Source: Rotaria sp. Silwood1 (taxonomy: Eukaryota > Rotifera > Eurotatoria > Philodinida > Philodinidae). Taken from it: 64,000 nucleotides of DNA. A program made the position numbers and the translations under genes. Positions 37,353-51,539 of the stretch are shown here, piece by piece (position 1 is the first letter of the stretch; each line of letters opens with the position of its first letter). The stretch covers positions 154,883 to 218,882 of the forward strand of contig CAJNOP010000223.1 in assembly GCA_905250075.1 (NCBI GenBank), given 5' to 3'. The notes beneath the pieces are model-generated. The model did no database searches. It was not told the origin of the DNA and worked only from the letters and a program-made list of their open reading frames with translations.

Positions 37353-39759
37353 ATGCAACTTCTAGTTTGTCTATATATTCTTAGTCTATATTCTATACAA
37401 TTGAATCATGCAAAATTATCTCATAATTGTCGATTTGTTCGATCATTTTATCAAATACATTCAAATATATTTAAACTTGATAGAAATCAAACATCATTAA
37501 TTGTTCAACCATTATATGCATTATCAAATCAATCATTTTCATCACTTTCAATTGGTATTATTTATCGTCTAGCAGATACTTATCTAGTACCTATACCTCT
37601 TATTTTTGAATGTTTACAAAGTGAACGTATTTATTCACCCATCGATTGTGAATTTACTATTGTCGATATTCGTGTAAGTTAGAAAGAAAAATGCATAAGA
37701 CTAACAATATTAATATGAAATATGTGATACTTTGTAATACAATTAAAGCCTGTCGAATTCAAAAATTTTTGAATTTGAAGATCCAATTGACGATAAATTT
37801 TTAGACTCAGACTCGAGTTCAAATCAACCTCAACAGACGATATAAGTAAACGATATCTATTCTCTTAGAACTTAAAACTGAGATAGTTCATTGCTAATTC
37901 ATTCATCAATTTTTGAATATGTTCTCGAATAATGAGTCATCGAAAACTGATTTAAAAAAGAAAAGAGACAGCCGAAAATTAAAAAGTTTCTATGAGTAGG
38001 TTATATGTATAACTGTATTACACAAAAAAAAACGATGAATAAATATATTTTCATAGTATAGCTTATAATACTAATATGAATATGATATAAATGCATAACA
38101 TTTTATTTTTCATTGATCAAACTACTGCGAGTTAGTATAAGAAAAAACAAACATCTAAAAAATGAATATGTTCTGTATATTCATTTGCTATGCTTTTATT
38201 TACTTTTATAGACACTATGAATTGCTTGAGGGCTTAAATAAATACGTTATGATACTACATGTTATAATGTAATAACTGAAAGTATTTGTTTGTCTGCTTA
38301 TATATGAATCTGTTACAATGATCAAAAGGGTAATAACATTTTTTTTCCCTATGGCAATAAATATAAATTATTAAATGTTCTCGACACTTTTGAAAATAAA
38401 ACCATTAAATTTCACTATATATTAAGATCAACTATAGTTTTATACGAAATATTTAAGTATAAGATAATTGTCAAGGATAGTCATAAAATAGAGATTTTTA
38501 ATCTTTATGAATAAAATCAGTATTAATATAAAATCTCATAAATCATAAAAATAGATCAATATAACATATAAAATCTCGATATTAATTCGTTGGAGACGAG
38601 AGACATAAGTAGGCGTTTTCTATACTAGAACAATTCAGATTCTATTGATGCATACAACTAATCATCGATTCATGAATGAGTACAAGCGACATACGTTTGT
38701 ATCGTAGTCAGTATTTAAAAACTTAATAGTGTTGATTAAAAATGAAAATTACTTTACTTCTATTGCTTCTCAAAAATAAATGAATCTCGTTTCGAAAGGA
38801 TTAACTGAAGTATAGATGTTTCTTTTTGATAAAATACAAATAAATGTTATCTTTCAAGATATATATTAAATAAACATTTCCTATTAGTTAGACATTTTTG
38901 TTTTTATTTCTTTTTAAAATAGTCAAATTTATCAATACGAACAAGTGAATCAACACGTATAACAACAGTACCACTTCGTTTTCGAGAATATTCTTCATCA
39001 ACATTTATTTCAATACGTGGTGCTTATTTTAAACAATCAATTATTTCATTACAAAATTGTCGTTTAGATACAAAAGAAAATCTATTTACATCAGAAATAT
39101 TTCATATTCATATTGAATTTGAACAAATAATTAATTCAACATGTCAACAAACATGTATTCATCCTGAATTATATGAATGTTCATCATTATCAAATACATG
39201 TCAATGTCGTTCATATCAAAATGGCATAGAAAAATTTAAACATTTTTGTATTGATACAGAACTTGGTTCGAATTGTTCAATAACACCAGAACGTTGTCAT
39301 CGTATATGTCGTATATCTGATCAAATTCATACTGGTAAAATTGATCTCAATTGTCAATGTCCATTAGGTACACAACGTATACTTTCAAAAACTAATATGT
39401 ATATTTGTGAATTATCTCAATGTATTAATGAAAAATCAGTAGAAACTTGTCCACATGGTTATACATGTCAACAAAAACGATGTATACAAACATCAATTTT
39501 CGTTCGTTTAAATGAATCAATATTATCATTACCATTTATATTTATTGGTTTACTTATTAGTGCTTTATTAATTATAATTATACTTATTATTAGTATAATA
39601 AAAATGCGTTCAGTAAAATGTGTTAAATTTGTTCATCCGTATGTGTTATCGATTCATTCAAATAATTCGTCACCAATAATAAATACACGTTTATCATCAT
39701 TAAAATCAACGAATAAATTCTATGAACAATATATGAAAATTAATTCTTTTGATTTATGA
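37353..39759 (+). CDS. Cys-rich single-pass membrane protein, family unknown
   Basis: Two exons, 37353-37673 (ending at a canonical gtaagt) and 38923-39759, give 385 aa. The first 20 residues (MQLLVCLYILSLYSIQLNHA) form a signal peptide. The ectodomain, residues 21 to about 310, has several N-x-S/T sites and a Cys-rich region with QQTCIHPELYECSSLSNTCQC, ERCHRICRI, LNCQCPLGT and TCPHGYTCQQKRC, resembling degenerate EGF-like or other small disulfide modules. A strong membrane segment follows (LPFIFIGLLISALLIIIILI). The cytoplasmic tail of about 50 residues is Ser/Asn-rich. Topology is type I. The pattern suggests a cell-surface receptor or adhesion protein, but no named family is recognised. 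Confidence 0.8.
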
Positions 39760-42706
39760 AGTTTTCTTTTTTTTTGTTTTGCGAAAGTATAAATGTTCAC
39801 AGGATTGTTTGCAAATAAAGGTTGTTTTTTTTTTGTTTTACTCTATCTATTTACATCTATAAAATTCTTAGTAATGAAAATCATATTGTATTTATATTAT
39901 TTAATATGAGAATATCTATAGGTTTTTGATTGCAATAAGAAATCTAATATCTAAAGACTATAGCGAGTTTTATTATTCTAATCAGCAAGGAACATCATAT
40001 AAGACGGAAATATTTTTCTCTAAATAAATAGATACGAACAAAAGAAACCAACTGTTAATATTAATTAAAACCAATCTGCTCGTAGATGAAATAGACTAAG
40101 GCATAAATCAGACGAAATCGAAGGTTGTTAAAGAAAGAGAACATCTAGACATGTTTTTACAACTTATATTTGTTTCATCTGGATTTCTATTTGTTTAAAA
40201 GAGAAAAAAAACATTCTCGACCTGATTGTTTATCTATATAAGATTCACATAATTGTTTCTTTTGACAAACTTCTATGTAATTTTCTTTAACATATTCTAC
40301 TCGAGTAAATAAAAAGAAAATTAAATCATAAATGTACATATGACCATGACCTTAGAACGTAAATCAGCAAAGCAAAGCAAGGCAAGGCAATTATTTCTTA
40401 TCACCATATGTTTAGGTTCGATTCTTTTATCTAAGTTATCCTACTGCATTGAATCATGTAGATGTACTAAACTAGTACTTGTTATCAACGAATGCATACT
40501 TATATTTAGGTTGTCACAATCTCTCACCGTTAACAAGGACATAGATTTATCATGTATGCAACCGACCATTAAACTATTGAACGTCTGAAATAATTAAATT
40601 TGAAAGGCTAAAAAAGAAAAGCATCTTAATATAAAACTAAATGTCAATATATTGACAATCAAGTAATTCAAAATCGATTTTATATAGTTGAAATTACATT
40701 AAACTAATTACTTAGAGAATTTCATTAATTTTTACGTATTCATATTGAAAATTATATATTTGATACAAGTCAACTGATATTTCTATTAGTAATCTTTCAA
40801 TTTATTTATTTCTTTTCAATGATATATACAAGTTGCATTACTTAACCGTTATTCATCTGGTCAAGGTCAATGGTCTCAAACGTTATTACTTATAGGAGCA
40901 ATTTTTTACAGACACACACACACACACAAAAGAGAATCGTTTCTATTAATGGTGTGGTGCTAATCATATATGCAATGAGAATGAATATACAATTTAATGC
41001 TTTAGTTTTCATTTGAAGAAATAATATTCTAATATATAATTATAAATCTATATTAAATTGATAAGTTAAATTAAGTAAATATTAATTATTGATAAATTAT
41101 TTATATGAATTTTTACAAAAACAACATCAAAGATTAAATGATTTTATTATTGAACAACAGAACAATGGAAAAGAAATTTAACAATGAACTTATTTATGAA
41201 ACGATAGAATTATATGATGTTATCAATTGTCACACTAACTCGTTGTTCTCTTCCTTTGTTTCTTTTTTTTTTTTTATTTTTTGCTCTTCTTGTAGATGAT
41301 TAGAATCGATCGTATTTCGACTACTGTCTGTATGTCACTAAAAAAGTTTTCTAATCGAACTTCTTTTAGTTGCCGTTCTTTTTTCTTTCCTTTCTGTTTC
41401 ACCCTTTGAGTACTAGATCGAAAGAGAGAAGATGATAATATTGTTACGAAGAATGATCCCGACAGGCTTCTTCACGTCAACAACAATTGTAGTAGTAGTA
41501 GTAGTAGTAGTAGACAACTACTGCTAACTAGAGTTCTCTTTTTTTCTTCTGTTATAATTGACAAAAATGCAAATCAATATTCTATTCTCAAATAAAATAG
41601 ACACATCGTAAATGATGATGATGATGTGTTAGATAGAATTCTACTAAGAAAAGACTGATGATAGTGATGATGATTTTAACCTTCGTCTATAGGGTGCCAC
41701 TTTTTTCTATTATCTGATGATGAAGAACGTGTGTATTGATGCATATATATATGTATACGGCTAATCAGGAACACATTTATATATATATATTGCTGATGAT
41801 ATGACCATATTGATCGATACTATGACAAGTATGTAGCAATTGCTCTCTCAGCCTTTCGCTCTGTTTCAAATCAACAGATGCCATTTAGATGAGTGGTTAT
41901 GACTGTATTTGTATATGTATGTGTATATGATTGGTGCCGTTATTCGTTCTTCCCGTTGTGACAGCAGCTGTACCATGTGAATGAAATTTTACGAACCATA
42001 CTTCTTAACTATACATACAAGTTTCTTTATATTCGTTCTTTTCTTCTATATGTATAAGATCAGACGCGTAGCGATTGTAAAGTATTTCGAGTGGATGTAT
42101 ACGCCGAACAAGTAAAAGAAAGAAGATCCTTTTTTTTTCTTGTCTCGTTTTTTTTTTTTTGAGATGGAGAAAGAGAAACATAGAGAGACAGAGAGAGTGA
42201 GAGAGAAAGAGAAAGAAGCAAGTACAAGATAATGTTTCGTTTCTTATCACTCTTATTCATCTCATCTATTCTTAGTATTCTTTCTCTTTTTTGTCAGGCA
42301 TACAACGACGTGTGTGCGCCTTATGTCTTATATCATCTTTGGGACGATTTAGATTGTATACAAAGTGGTAACAACATAGACAATATTGTCAATTGGGTTG
42401 TGGCACCTACCCAAAAAACAAGAATATGTCAATAATGAAAATAGTCTATTTAATAACAATAGATATCATTTGACTTCATTCGGTAAGAAGATTCTTATGT
42501 ATTTAATCCTAATTGAATGCCAATCATTTGATTTCATATTCAACTCTAAAGATATAATTCACCTAATTATATCCATGCATTTACGTATAGTCATATCATT
42601 TTACATATCTCCACCCCTTTCAAGTTAATCCTCTTTTTTTGAATATAATGTTGTGTTTGCATCTCTTTTATTTCTTTTCTTTTCTTTTACCTTTTTTTTT
42701 TTCTAG
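39760..42706. other. intergenic region with microsatellites; possible upstream exons of the next gene
   Basis: No complete gene was recognised. A (CA)n run lies at 40912-40927 and a (TAG)n run at about 41489-41513. A 67-residue frame at 42232-42435 begins with a signal-like hydrophobic stretch (MFRFLSLLFISSILSILSL), but its phase could not be joined to the following exon. It may be untranslated leader or chance. The first coding exon or exons of the 42707-47484 gene must lie in this stretch. Confidence 0.35.
41489..41513. repeat. (TAG)n trinucleotide microsatellite
   Basis: This is an uninterrupted run of gta/tag units on the plus strand, outside any coding exon. Confidence 0.8.
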
Positions 42707-45700
42707 TATACAGATTTACAACCTGTACCAATATCAGATCACAATTTGAGTGTATTCGATGAATTGTCACATCAATGTAATGCTGTTCTATATAGATCAA
42801 ATAGAGAACAAAAAAATTCATCATTAACAATAGGTATTAATAATTTTCATTCATCTTATCTAATATCAGCTATAATAATGAATGATTATGAAAAACGTTT
42901 TCAACGTTCAATACAAAAATTAACTATACCATCATGGTTTACAGATACTAGACCATCATTAAATAAAATTAATAATAGTAAACAATCAATTAATTCAACT
43001 ACAACACCTATACAATGGAAAACATCTTATAAAGAATTTCAACGAACGCCTGAAATATTTTATGTACGTATTCCACATAGTTATCGTTCATGTCAATCAT
43101 CAATAGCAACATCACCATCACCATCAATACATTCTTGGCATCCAAATTTTTTATTAGATAGTTCTCGACGACAAAAAAAATATGAAAAAGGTATTGAACG
43201 TGTATCAAAATCTAGTCGATGGTATCAACCAACTCAATTTATTTCTAATGAAATAACAGATGTTCAAACAGGTAAATAAAATACAGATATTTGGATTGAA
43301 ACAAAGAAAAACATCGATAATCAATCATTGTCATCGTTCGATTATAATTAAAGAGAAAATGATGAGAGAAAGGGAAAGAAAAAGCAAAAAAAAAGAAGAA
43401 AATTCTTCTGTTTACTTGATGTTCTTTGCATATTATTACAAGGACACGCTAACTAACTGTATGGTTTCTTCATCAAATTGTCGATTAACAGATCTTTATC
43501 GCAGCTTGTACGCATGCTAGACGCATGTGATTGTGTTTTATGTTGATTGTAAGAAAAGGAAAAAGAGAAAATTATAGTTTCTCTTCGATCTTTCTTTTTT
43601 TCACTTACGTCTCGTCTTTATTATGTAAAAAGGGATGCGATGTCATATGAGACAATGATGAAAAGTAGACTAAATCGAAAGAAAAAAAAAAAATGAATTG
43701 TATACACGGTTTAATGATGCGATTACAATAGACATCATTTCATTAGATGACAAACTTTAGTTTTATATCTTTGATATTAAAAAAATAAATAAAAATCATT
43801 TTTGACGAATGTAATTATATTTCATTACTTAGATTATGTTTGTTGAGAGTAAACGAACAAGATTTCTTTCATCGGAAAAATTTCATGACCTTTTCAATGG
43901 CAGCTATCTGTCACATTTGTTGTCTTTATATAACTTATCAGTAATCAAAGACAGTCAGGGACAGTCTTTCCGTATGTTTTTTTTTCTGTTGATCATATAT
44001 TTCCATTTATCTCTCTCATACGATCATTAGAGAAAATAATTGAAAAGAAATGAAAAGAAAACGAAATGAAATAAAGCACAGGATTAGACTATTAATGATT
44101 AAAAAAAACAAAAAAAAAAAAAAATTGATTCATACTTTATCGTAAATAATACTATCTTGTCGATCTATACCTAAAATATTAATTAAACTAAATGGCTTCA
44201 TCTCAATGACGAAGCAAACAACTAGCATACGCCATGTCTACTCTTGTATGAATACATCAAAAGAAAAGCTTGCAATATGTGCACCAATTGTGTGTTCTTA
44301 CGTTTTCAAGGACTATCGAACGATGAAAAGAAAGCTTTTTCTTTTTATACAGGTAATATAAAAGTATCAACATCAACCAAATACAAACAACAATCGTCTA
44401 AAAACAATCATTATGATACACCAAAAATTCACTGTAATGATGAAGGTTTAATATTAATATCAAATCTTTTGGTAACTAATGGTGATATTGAAAAAAACAT
44501 CATCACGGAGCAAACTAAGAACATGATTACCAATGAAAAGGTTAGTGTGGATTCTATGCACATCGAGTTCTTTTTTTTTTTTCTTCATTTCTTTCTTATG
44601 CATATAATAAAAAAAAAAAAGAACGAGATGAAAAGTAGCTTTGTTATTAATTGTTTTTGTCTTCTAGCAACAAGACAATCATATTAAATCAAATGAATCT
44701 CAAATAATGCCATTGGCAATGTGAGAAAAATCAATTTTGATTTGTAGTACTGAGCTTCTCGTTTTTTTTTTATTGTTTTATAGTACAAAAGAACCCTCCA
44801 GTGGTATTGAATTAGAAGTAGTAACTAATGAAGAACATGACAATCGATCATTACCAATGAAAAATAACGATCTTATACCACCAATAACAAATTTATCATT
44901 ATCTATTGAAAAATCTGATGATAATGAATTATTTGAACGTGTTGCAAATAATTTAGTTGAATCAGTTCTTACTGATGTCTTACATTTACATAGCCTTGAA
45001 CATGATGATGATAAAAATAGTGGTGTAAGAGAATTATCAGAAGATGAAAATGGTCTCAGAGAATTAGATGAAAATGATATGAATGATATGGATGAATTTA
45101 TTGTTTTTGGAACAAATGCAGAAATATCGGACGATGAATATTCATCAAATATTCCACGATATAGTCTTAATAAATTATATACATTTTCAAGAACACATCA
45201 TAATGGTATTGATAATTCAAAACAAACAACTTCAAATCAGGTATGTTTGAATAGATTTTTAAATTTATCCTCGATATGTTACAGTTCTAGTAAATACAGA
45301 TTTCTATTATAAAAATCAGTTAATATTTTGTAAGTAATCTGTAGACAAATAATCGACTATGAGCTACTTGTTTGCTTTTTGTCTTGTCAGACTCGTGCAC
45401 AATGCTATAAGTGTCTTTTCCAAGGATGATTTACACCTATATGTTGTACGTGTCAATATAATACAATTAAAAGAAGTTTTCTTCAATAGACTTCACAAGG
45501 TTCATTTACTTTGTTTTTCTTGATTTTGTTACCTTTTTTGATTGTCGTCAGTATTTCGTGCTTTTGTATATCATATATAATTAGAACTATCAAATTCAAG
45601 GAAACTTTTTTTTTTTTATCATATACCTGTATATTGATTATTAATGACTGTTACTCGACGAATAAAGCTAAATGAAGGACATGAAAACTAAATAACTCGA

Positions 45701-47484
45701 TCATAATTATCCTTGAACACACTGCTATTTATATTGTTTTTATTTATTTATAGAATGGATCAACATCAACACTTGAGAAAGATTTTATAGTAACTAATTC
45801 TCAATTGTATTCAAATACAGAACAATCGTTTGATCAATTTTTTCCTTCATCTCCTATTTGTCAATCTCATATTGAACAGCAACAAAATACTATAGACCAT
45901 TATATTGATGTAACAGTATATCCTGAATATAGTCATTTAGCGAAATATCAATCATCTGAAGGTGTTAATGAAGAAACAGCAAGAATTGGACGACTTCTAC
46001 TCGATAGTATACCGACGTCTTTCATTGACGATGTTCATAATCTGTAACTTTATATAGTTTTTTTCTTTTTTATAAATTATATATCCACATCTTTTTAGTT
46101 CACAAACTCTGATACCTATTCAATCAACATTAGAAAAAACTCAAATTGTCATATCAGGTCGAAATAACATTTATGATTCTCCAAGGAAAGACTGTCCTCA
46201 TGCTCAACAAAGAATCATCGAAGAATATGATGAAGGTATTATTATGATGCATTGTCATTCTTTTTTTTATATTGATTCGATTATCCGATTTCTTCTACAT
46301 CCTAGAATAATCAAGTTAAATATAAAAAGAAAAAAAGAGGAAATAGAATCGATATAATTCAATAGTCTTTTTTCTTATTTTATTATAGAATTAAATGATG
46401 AAGTCCATCGTGATTCAGCTTATTCCAGTAATCAAGAACGAATTAATATGCAACAATTATTTTATGAACAATTATCAGAATGCTATTCAGGATATTCATT
46501 TATTCAAAGTGATTTTTTAACTCCAAATATTTCATCATTACAATCAACAACAGATGAAGCATATGAATCTGAACCAACAACAATGAGTTCATCAATAGGC
46601 GTAACAACTTATGTTCATCCTGATCTTGAACATGAATTTGAATATCCATCACCACCACCACCTATACCTGATCGACGTCTTAAACCAGATTATTTAAAAT
46701 CATCAACAATCCAATCTCGTTTAATTAAACAAGATAATATTGATTCAGCTGAATATAGTATTATTCAAAAACCTAAATCAGAACCATTAACATCTATTCC
46801 ACAAATAACTGTTTCAACATCAAATAATTCAAATTTATCTTCAACACGTACTATGAGTAGTCGACATTATTGTGGTTCAATACCTAGATCAGATAAATTA
46901 ATTCAATCATGTATAGATTCAATAAAAATGAAAACAAAAGACGATAACAATGAAAAAAATAAAGATAAACGAAATACTCGAGTACTTAATTGTTTACATT
47001 CATCAACAACTGATGATGATAATAATAATAATCATAATAAACGAAATATAATTACAAAATCACCATCATCATCATTGAATAAAATGAAAATAAAAAAACA
47101 AAAATTAATTACAGATTTTGATGAAGCAACTAATGGTTTAGCTATACGTTTACCAGCTCCAATAGATAATTCATATGATTTAACTAATAAACAAAATCAT
47201 AATAGGTTAGTCTATTTATGAATAACTTATATTTATTTAACAATTAGATTGTTTGTTCGAAAAATTTAATATATGTATTTGATAAATTAATTTAAATATA
47301 AAAATTTCTTTTTAAGAATATCAACACCATTAACAAAGAAACGAATCAATGGAATAATAAAAGATCAACATCTAACAGAAAATGTATGTTATTCTCTGAA
47401 TATTTATTTTATCAAATAATATAGTATTATTTTTCTTTTTAGATTAAACCAGAGAGATCATTATTTTATGAAACATCAGTCTAG
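42707..47484 (+). CDS. large disordered protein with a C-terminal PDZ-binding motif (5' end unresolved)
   Basis: Ten exons join with consistent phases: 42707-43271, 44353-44540, 44668-44720, 44784-45240, 45754-46043, 46099-46235, 46389-47205, 47317-47383 and 47443-47484, with at least one more upstream. The visible part is about 870 aa. Features include NDYEKRFQRSIQKLTIPSWF in the first exon, followed by a Tyr/Ser/Arg-rich stretch. Acidic segments come next (ELDENDMNDMDEFIVFG), then a proline-rich PSPPPPIPDRRLKP SH3-type site in the seventh exon, Asn/Asp runs and a Lys-rich patch. The protein ends FYETSV, a class I PDZ ligand (S/T-x-hydrophobic). There is no enzymatic domain or membrane segment in the visible part. 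It is best read as a cytoplasmic adaptor or scaffold partner; I do not recognise the family. No start codon is assigned because exon 42707 opens by an acceptor (ttctag) in phase 0. The nine listed exons are the ones I could verify. Confidence 0.75.
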
Positions 47485-49543
47485 ACATAATATTTTCTTT
47501 TCTTTTTCTCATAAAATATATGTAATCCTAGGAACGTGATTTCATGTTTTTGAATATCACTATGTGATAAACAAAAACATTTAATATATTCAGTTCTCTA
47601 GTAATCAATCCTGTGTCGATTTCTTTTTGTAGATGATTTTCTTTTTAATGATATTTTCTTTCTTTTTTTTTTGTATGGAGTGTGTGTATGTTTTTCTTTC
47701 CTTTTTGTTTTATATAGCATTCAGTAGAATTGTGCACTGTTCATGATCAAATCGAATGTTTATTAAAATTTCTTTATCAATAATTGAATTCATTTTATTA
47801 TCTGTGAATATTGATTTTATTACAATTTTATCATTTTTAATCTATTAACAAGAACTTGAGTATATCGAAAAAGAGATAAATTAAAATTAATATGTTATTT
47901 AAAGATTATTTCTTATAGAAAAAAAAGCTTAAAGAAATTTTCACTCTATATCAATTGATAGTAAAAACGATGCTCTATGTTTTCGTCCTATTATATCATT
48001 CTTCAACTAATATCATAAGAATAAAATTTCAATAAGACCTGTTTGATTAGAATGTGTGATGGTTACATTAGTTTATGTTGTCTTCAATATATATTTTGTT
48101 TCAATATTCATACAAGTATGCATGTGTATTTATATCAAGGCGCAGTACAAGAATAGTAATGATGCTAAAAGCGAATTACGAAGAAAGCACAGAACAAAGC
48201 AGTTAAAATTCTAAGACTGATCGAGGATTCTAATACTACAGAATTGCTCCATAGATTTGTAGTGGCGAAAACTGTACTATTCACAATCACAATTGACTAT
48301 TGTATCATCGTTATAAGATTTTGGACATATGCAACTGTTGCAATTTCGTTCATTGTGCTGCTTAAATTTGTAATTAAATTGGTATTCTGTATAGTCTTGT
48401 AATATTCATAGTAAAACCATTAGTGATCAGCACTATGGCAGGTTTACGAATTGGTGAGATTTAATCGACGCATTCAGTAGCATAGCTATTAGTGGAGATG
48501 GCATATTTTCCTTAAAACTATAAGTAATTTAACCAACGGCAGTTTAAAAATGTATTTTAAAACAAGTAATAATAAGATTAATAGAAAATAGTACTTGTTT
48601 TCGAAGAATTTGAAAAGCTTAGCTTATTGCTTTTGAATTCTTTATAGTTATATCTTCTCAGAACATTGTGCCGACTAAATGAAAATAGAGAGAAATTTTT
48701 GCTTGCTGATGATGGGCAGTACACAGTTTTATTCAATCAAACAGCTTCAAACTTTTCTTTTACTCTGAAGTGATGTCTTATAACGGTCTATTTGCTTCTT
48801 CACCGCTACAATTTCAATAAATAGGCGCTATGCACACCGTTCGTGAAGATAAATGTGAATCATTGAAATTACAGCCAGGTAGTAATATTTTAAGATCTAT
48901 CTATTTGATTTAGTATTCTAATGCATATTTGCATTATGTACTCATAAAAATATTCAAACGTATCCTACAATCATTCAAGAATTAAAATCAACAACTGAAC
49001 AATTGAATAGACCATTTGCATCTTCTTTGATCTTGTAAAATTTTCGTTTAGTATTCAAATGATAATGCTACGCATGCAGGATGTAATTTTCATACATGTC
49101 AGACGATATACACCAAAGTTTTGGATATAACTACAAAACGCATGACAATTTTTACTATATTTATTAGGGTATTCGATTTTCTTACCATCATTACAAGGTG
49201 GATTGAAGTTCAAATTTCTTCTTCAGATATCATACATTTCTCTTTTTTTTTTCTCTTACTAGACAATTCCTGTAAATGAATTAAATCAGAAAAAACAGAA
49301 CTGTTTTCAATCACAGTCACCTTTTGTTTTGATGCATTTGATTAAATTACGAGATCTTTTCAATCTGGTCTGTACATTTAGCTTCTTATAATTAAACCAA
49401 AAGGACATTAACACCATGTTGTATCAGCGATTTATTGAACTACTTAAAAGGCACATATTCACATTAGAAGATTTTACTAAATTAATTTCGTCTAGATGTA
49501 GTAATAACGTTATGAAACCACTATTTTTATTATATTTCACCAA
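47485..49543. other. transition region with weak coding relics
   Basis: The first few hundred bases are probably the 3' UTR of the preceding gene. Beyond about 48 kb, short patches have coding-like codons but many stops, for example minus strand 49330-49460. No intact gene was found. Confidence 0.4.
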
Positions 49544-49970
49544 TTACTGATAAGTATTATTGAATCCAATCTTCATTGTCTGAAGATGATCACGATATTT
49601 ATCAAAATGAATCTTTAGACGTGTATAAATCTTTGATAACATGACTTCGAAAGTGATATATATTATTGTTATAAATGAAAATAAACAATTGGCATGTGAT
49701 TTACATGTATGAGGATCTTTTAATAAACTTAATAAGTTTGAACACAACTCTTTCGTTGAAATAGTTGTATAGGGATGTTATAAGCTTTTAAAATTTGTGC
49801 AGAAGTTGTTGAATATTTCTAAATTATCTAGCAAGCTTTTGACGGTCTTCGTATCATTTATACTATCGTTCTGAGCTTCATCATCTGGACTAATAACGTT
49901 TTCTTCAAAAAATTCTTGTGATTTATGACGAACTTTTTATATTAGCTTTTAATTTTGACATTGTATTCAT
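49544..49970 (-). pseudogene. decayed coding fragment, family unknown
   Basis: On the minus strand a Met-initiated frame (MNTMSKLKANIK) shifts by one base near 49930 into a coding-like frame (RHKSQEFFEENVISPDDEAQ). It runs through one in-frame TAA near 49783 and continues as STKELCSNLLSLLKDPHTCK up to the stop at 49544. Codon use is gene-like throughout. No intron boundaries explain the shift or stop, so it is read as a pseudogene. The parent family is not recognised. Confidence 0.45.
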
Positions 49971-50359
49971 ATCATATATAGATGAAGAAAGAAAGAATAT
50001 TTACAAACTTATCACTCACATGATAAGATGTATGCAAAATCAAAAGCCATCTTCAAAACAATGTTAAATCTTCGAACAAAAAAACTTAAAAAGAAAGGAA
50101 AAAGGAAACTATGTTGATACTAACATATATACTTATATCTTATAATAAAATACCCATACTGAACAGAAGTTGCTCAATATAGATCGATAATGTTTGTCTT
50201 CTTGAGAACTCCACATTAGACGACAAGTAAATTAAACAATCAATGTCCAACAGATAGATGTCTCTGCAAAAAAAAGACTATCTCCTTAATCACCGTCTTT
50301 CTTTCGTATTATTGGTAAAAAGATTGAAAATAATAGTTAATTTCAATTTATTAAGTACT

Positions 50360-50425
50360 ATGGAAGAAACAAGATGTGAAAATCTCTCATTAGATAAATT
50401 GTCACAATGGGTCAGTTTTTCTAAG
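50360..50425 (+). CDS. possible first exon of a small gene
   Basis: A short open segment reads MEETRCENLSLDKLSQWVSF and is followed by a donor-like gtacga. Codons look coding, but no continuing exon was identified. It may be part of a decayed gene. Confidence 0.2.
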
Positions 50426-50923
50426 GTACGAAGCACCTATATGATGATTAATCACTAGTTTTCTTTCTCTCTTTCTAGCTTGACGTAAGCGCATTTATTT
50501 CACATTATATGTCACAGTGTTGTTGAGAACTCAAAGCTTCTTTTTTCAATTTTCGTTATGATGTTTCGTTCGCATGTAAATAATATTCAAAACAAAAACA
50601 AAGTTTTGAGAACTTGAATTTTTTTCAAGGTTTTAGATAATTAAAACAAAAGTTGGGCGCCACTCTGTTTGTTTATATATAAAACAGTTGAAAGTACAGC
50701 TGATTACAGATAATGAATCATATTGATAATTAAACGATCAATCGACAATGTTCTGTAGAAGAATGTTGACAGGCTCACATCGAGTTCTTGCAGTGATGAA
50801 TTCTACGATGACTCCTTGTCAGTTTGTGTCAGATTTTAATCACCTGATTAATGGAAATGCAACTTTTTCTATGTATATAGCCCGACACAAACAACTTCGA
50901 AACCAACAACATTCAGATTCGGC

Positions 50924-50988
50924 AGGGTGTGGATGTGGGTGTTGATCTTCTTCTCAACTACATCCACACCTCCACCCACCCACACTCT
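50924..50988. repeat. telomere-repeat foldback unit 1
   Basis: The unit begins agggtgtggatgtgggtg and ends catccacacc..cccacccacact. A perfect inner hairpin is formed by gttga and tcaac around a four-base-scale loop. G-rich strand lies left, C-rich strand right, the same order as in units 2-5. Confidence 0.7.
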
Positions 50989-51074
50989 GAGAGTGAGAAA
51001 TAGTTCAAATCTGCTAGTTTTTATATATTCTATCAATCTAACATCAAACATATGCTGTTACGACTGAAAAAAAT

Positions 51075-51377
51075 TCAGCTTTGAGGAACTTCAAGACAAC
51101 GAGTCGTGCAAGAACATGGGACGCGACAACATTTTTCGTTTGATTGGCATTCGTTATCACCATGGCATTTGATTCGTGTCATTGAAGGCGTACATGGGAT
51201 ATGTAGACGGCATGGAGGATGGAAGGGTGGACTAGGGCACACACCTGATAAGGATTGAAATAGTGTTCAAGACAGATTTGACAGTATTTACTCACCATCA
51301 TGAACTTCGGCCGCATGGAATGAAGCAACATAAGCAAGAGCAAGAACAAGAAGAATGGTAAGAGCAGATGAATGCAT
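51075..51377 (-). CDS. small secreted WAP (four-disulfide core) peptide
   Basis: Two exons, 51377-51296 and 51244-51075, are separated by a 51 bp intron with gtgagt and tatcag ends, giving 83 aa. Residues 1-22 form a signal peptide (MHSSALTILLVLALAYVASF). The mature part has GVCPSPPFHPPC, then DNECQSNEKCCRVPCSC and TTRCLEVP. This matches the WAP core C..C..D-x-x-C-x-x-x-x-K-C-C..C..C with the hallmark KCC. WAP domains are commonly protease inhibitors or antimicrobial factors; which applies here cannot be told. The frame is intact and the splice sites are canonical, so it is probably a functional gene despite the repeat-rich surroundings. Confidence 0.75.
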
Positions 51378-51539
51378 TTTTCGATTTGGATGTGAAAAAT
51401 GAAGTGCCTAGTGTTGTTATCAACCGAGCATAGAAAAAAACTGCTGTGGGAAGAAAAGACAGATGGTTGCATGATTGATAAATACGAGGTGTCCCACAAA
51501 GTTTGCAAGATTTTTTATTTCGCATATATTTTCTCAAGG

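Noticed and set aside
40340..40588. 82-residue plus-strand frame
   Set aside because: Codon use differs from the recognised genes and no splice partner or domain was seen.
42232..42435. Signal-peptide-like frame MFRFLSLLF as the first exon of the downstream gene
   Set aside because: No donor within it joins the 42707 acceptor in the right phase, so the link is unsupported.
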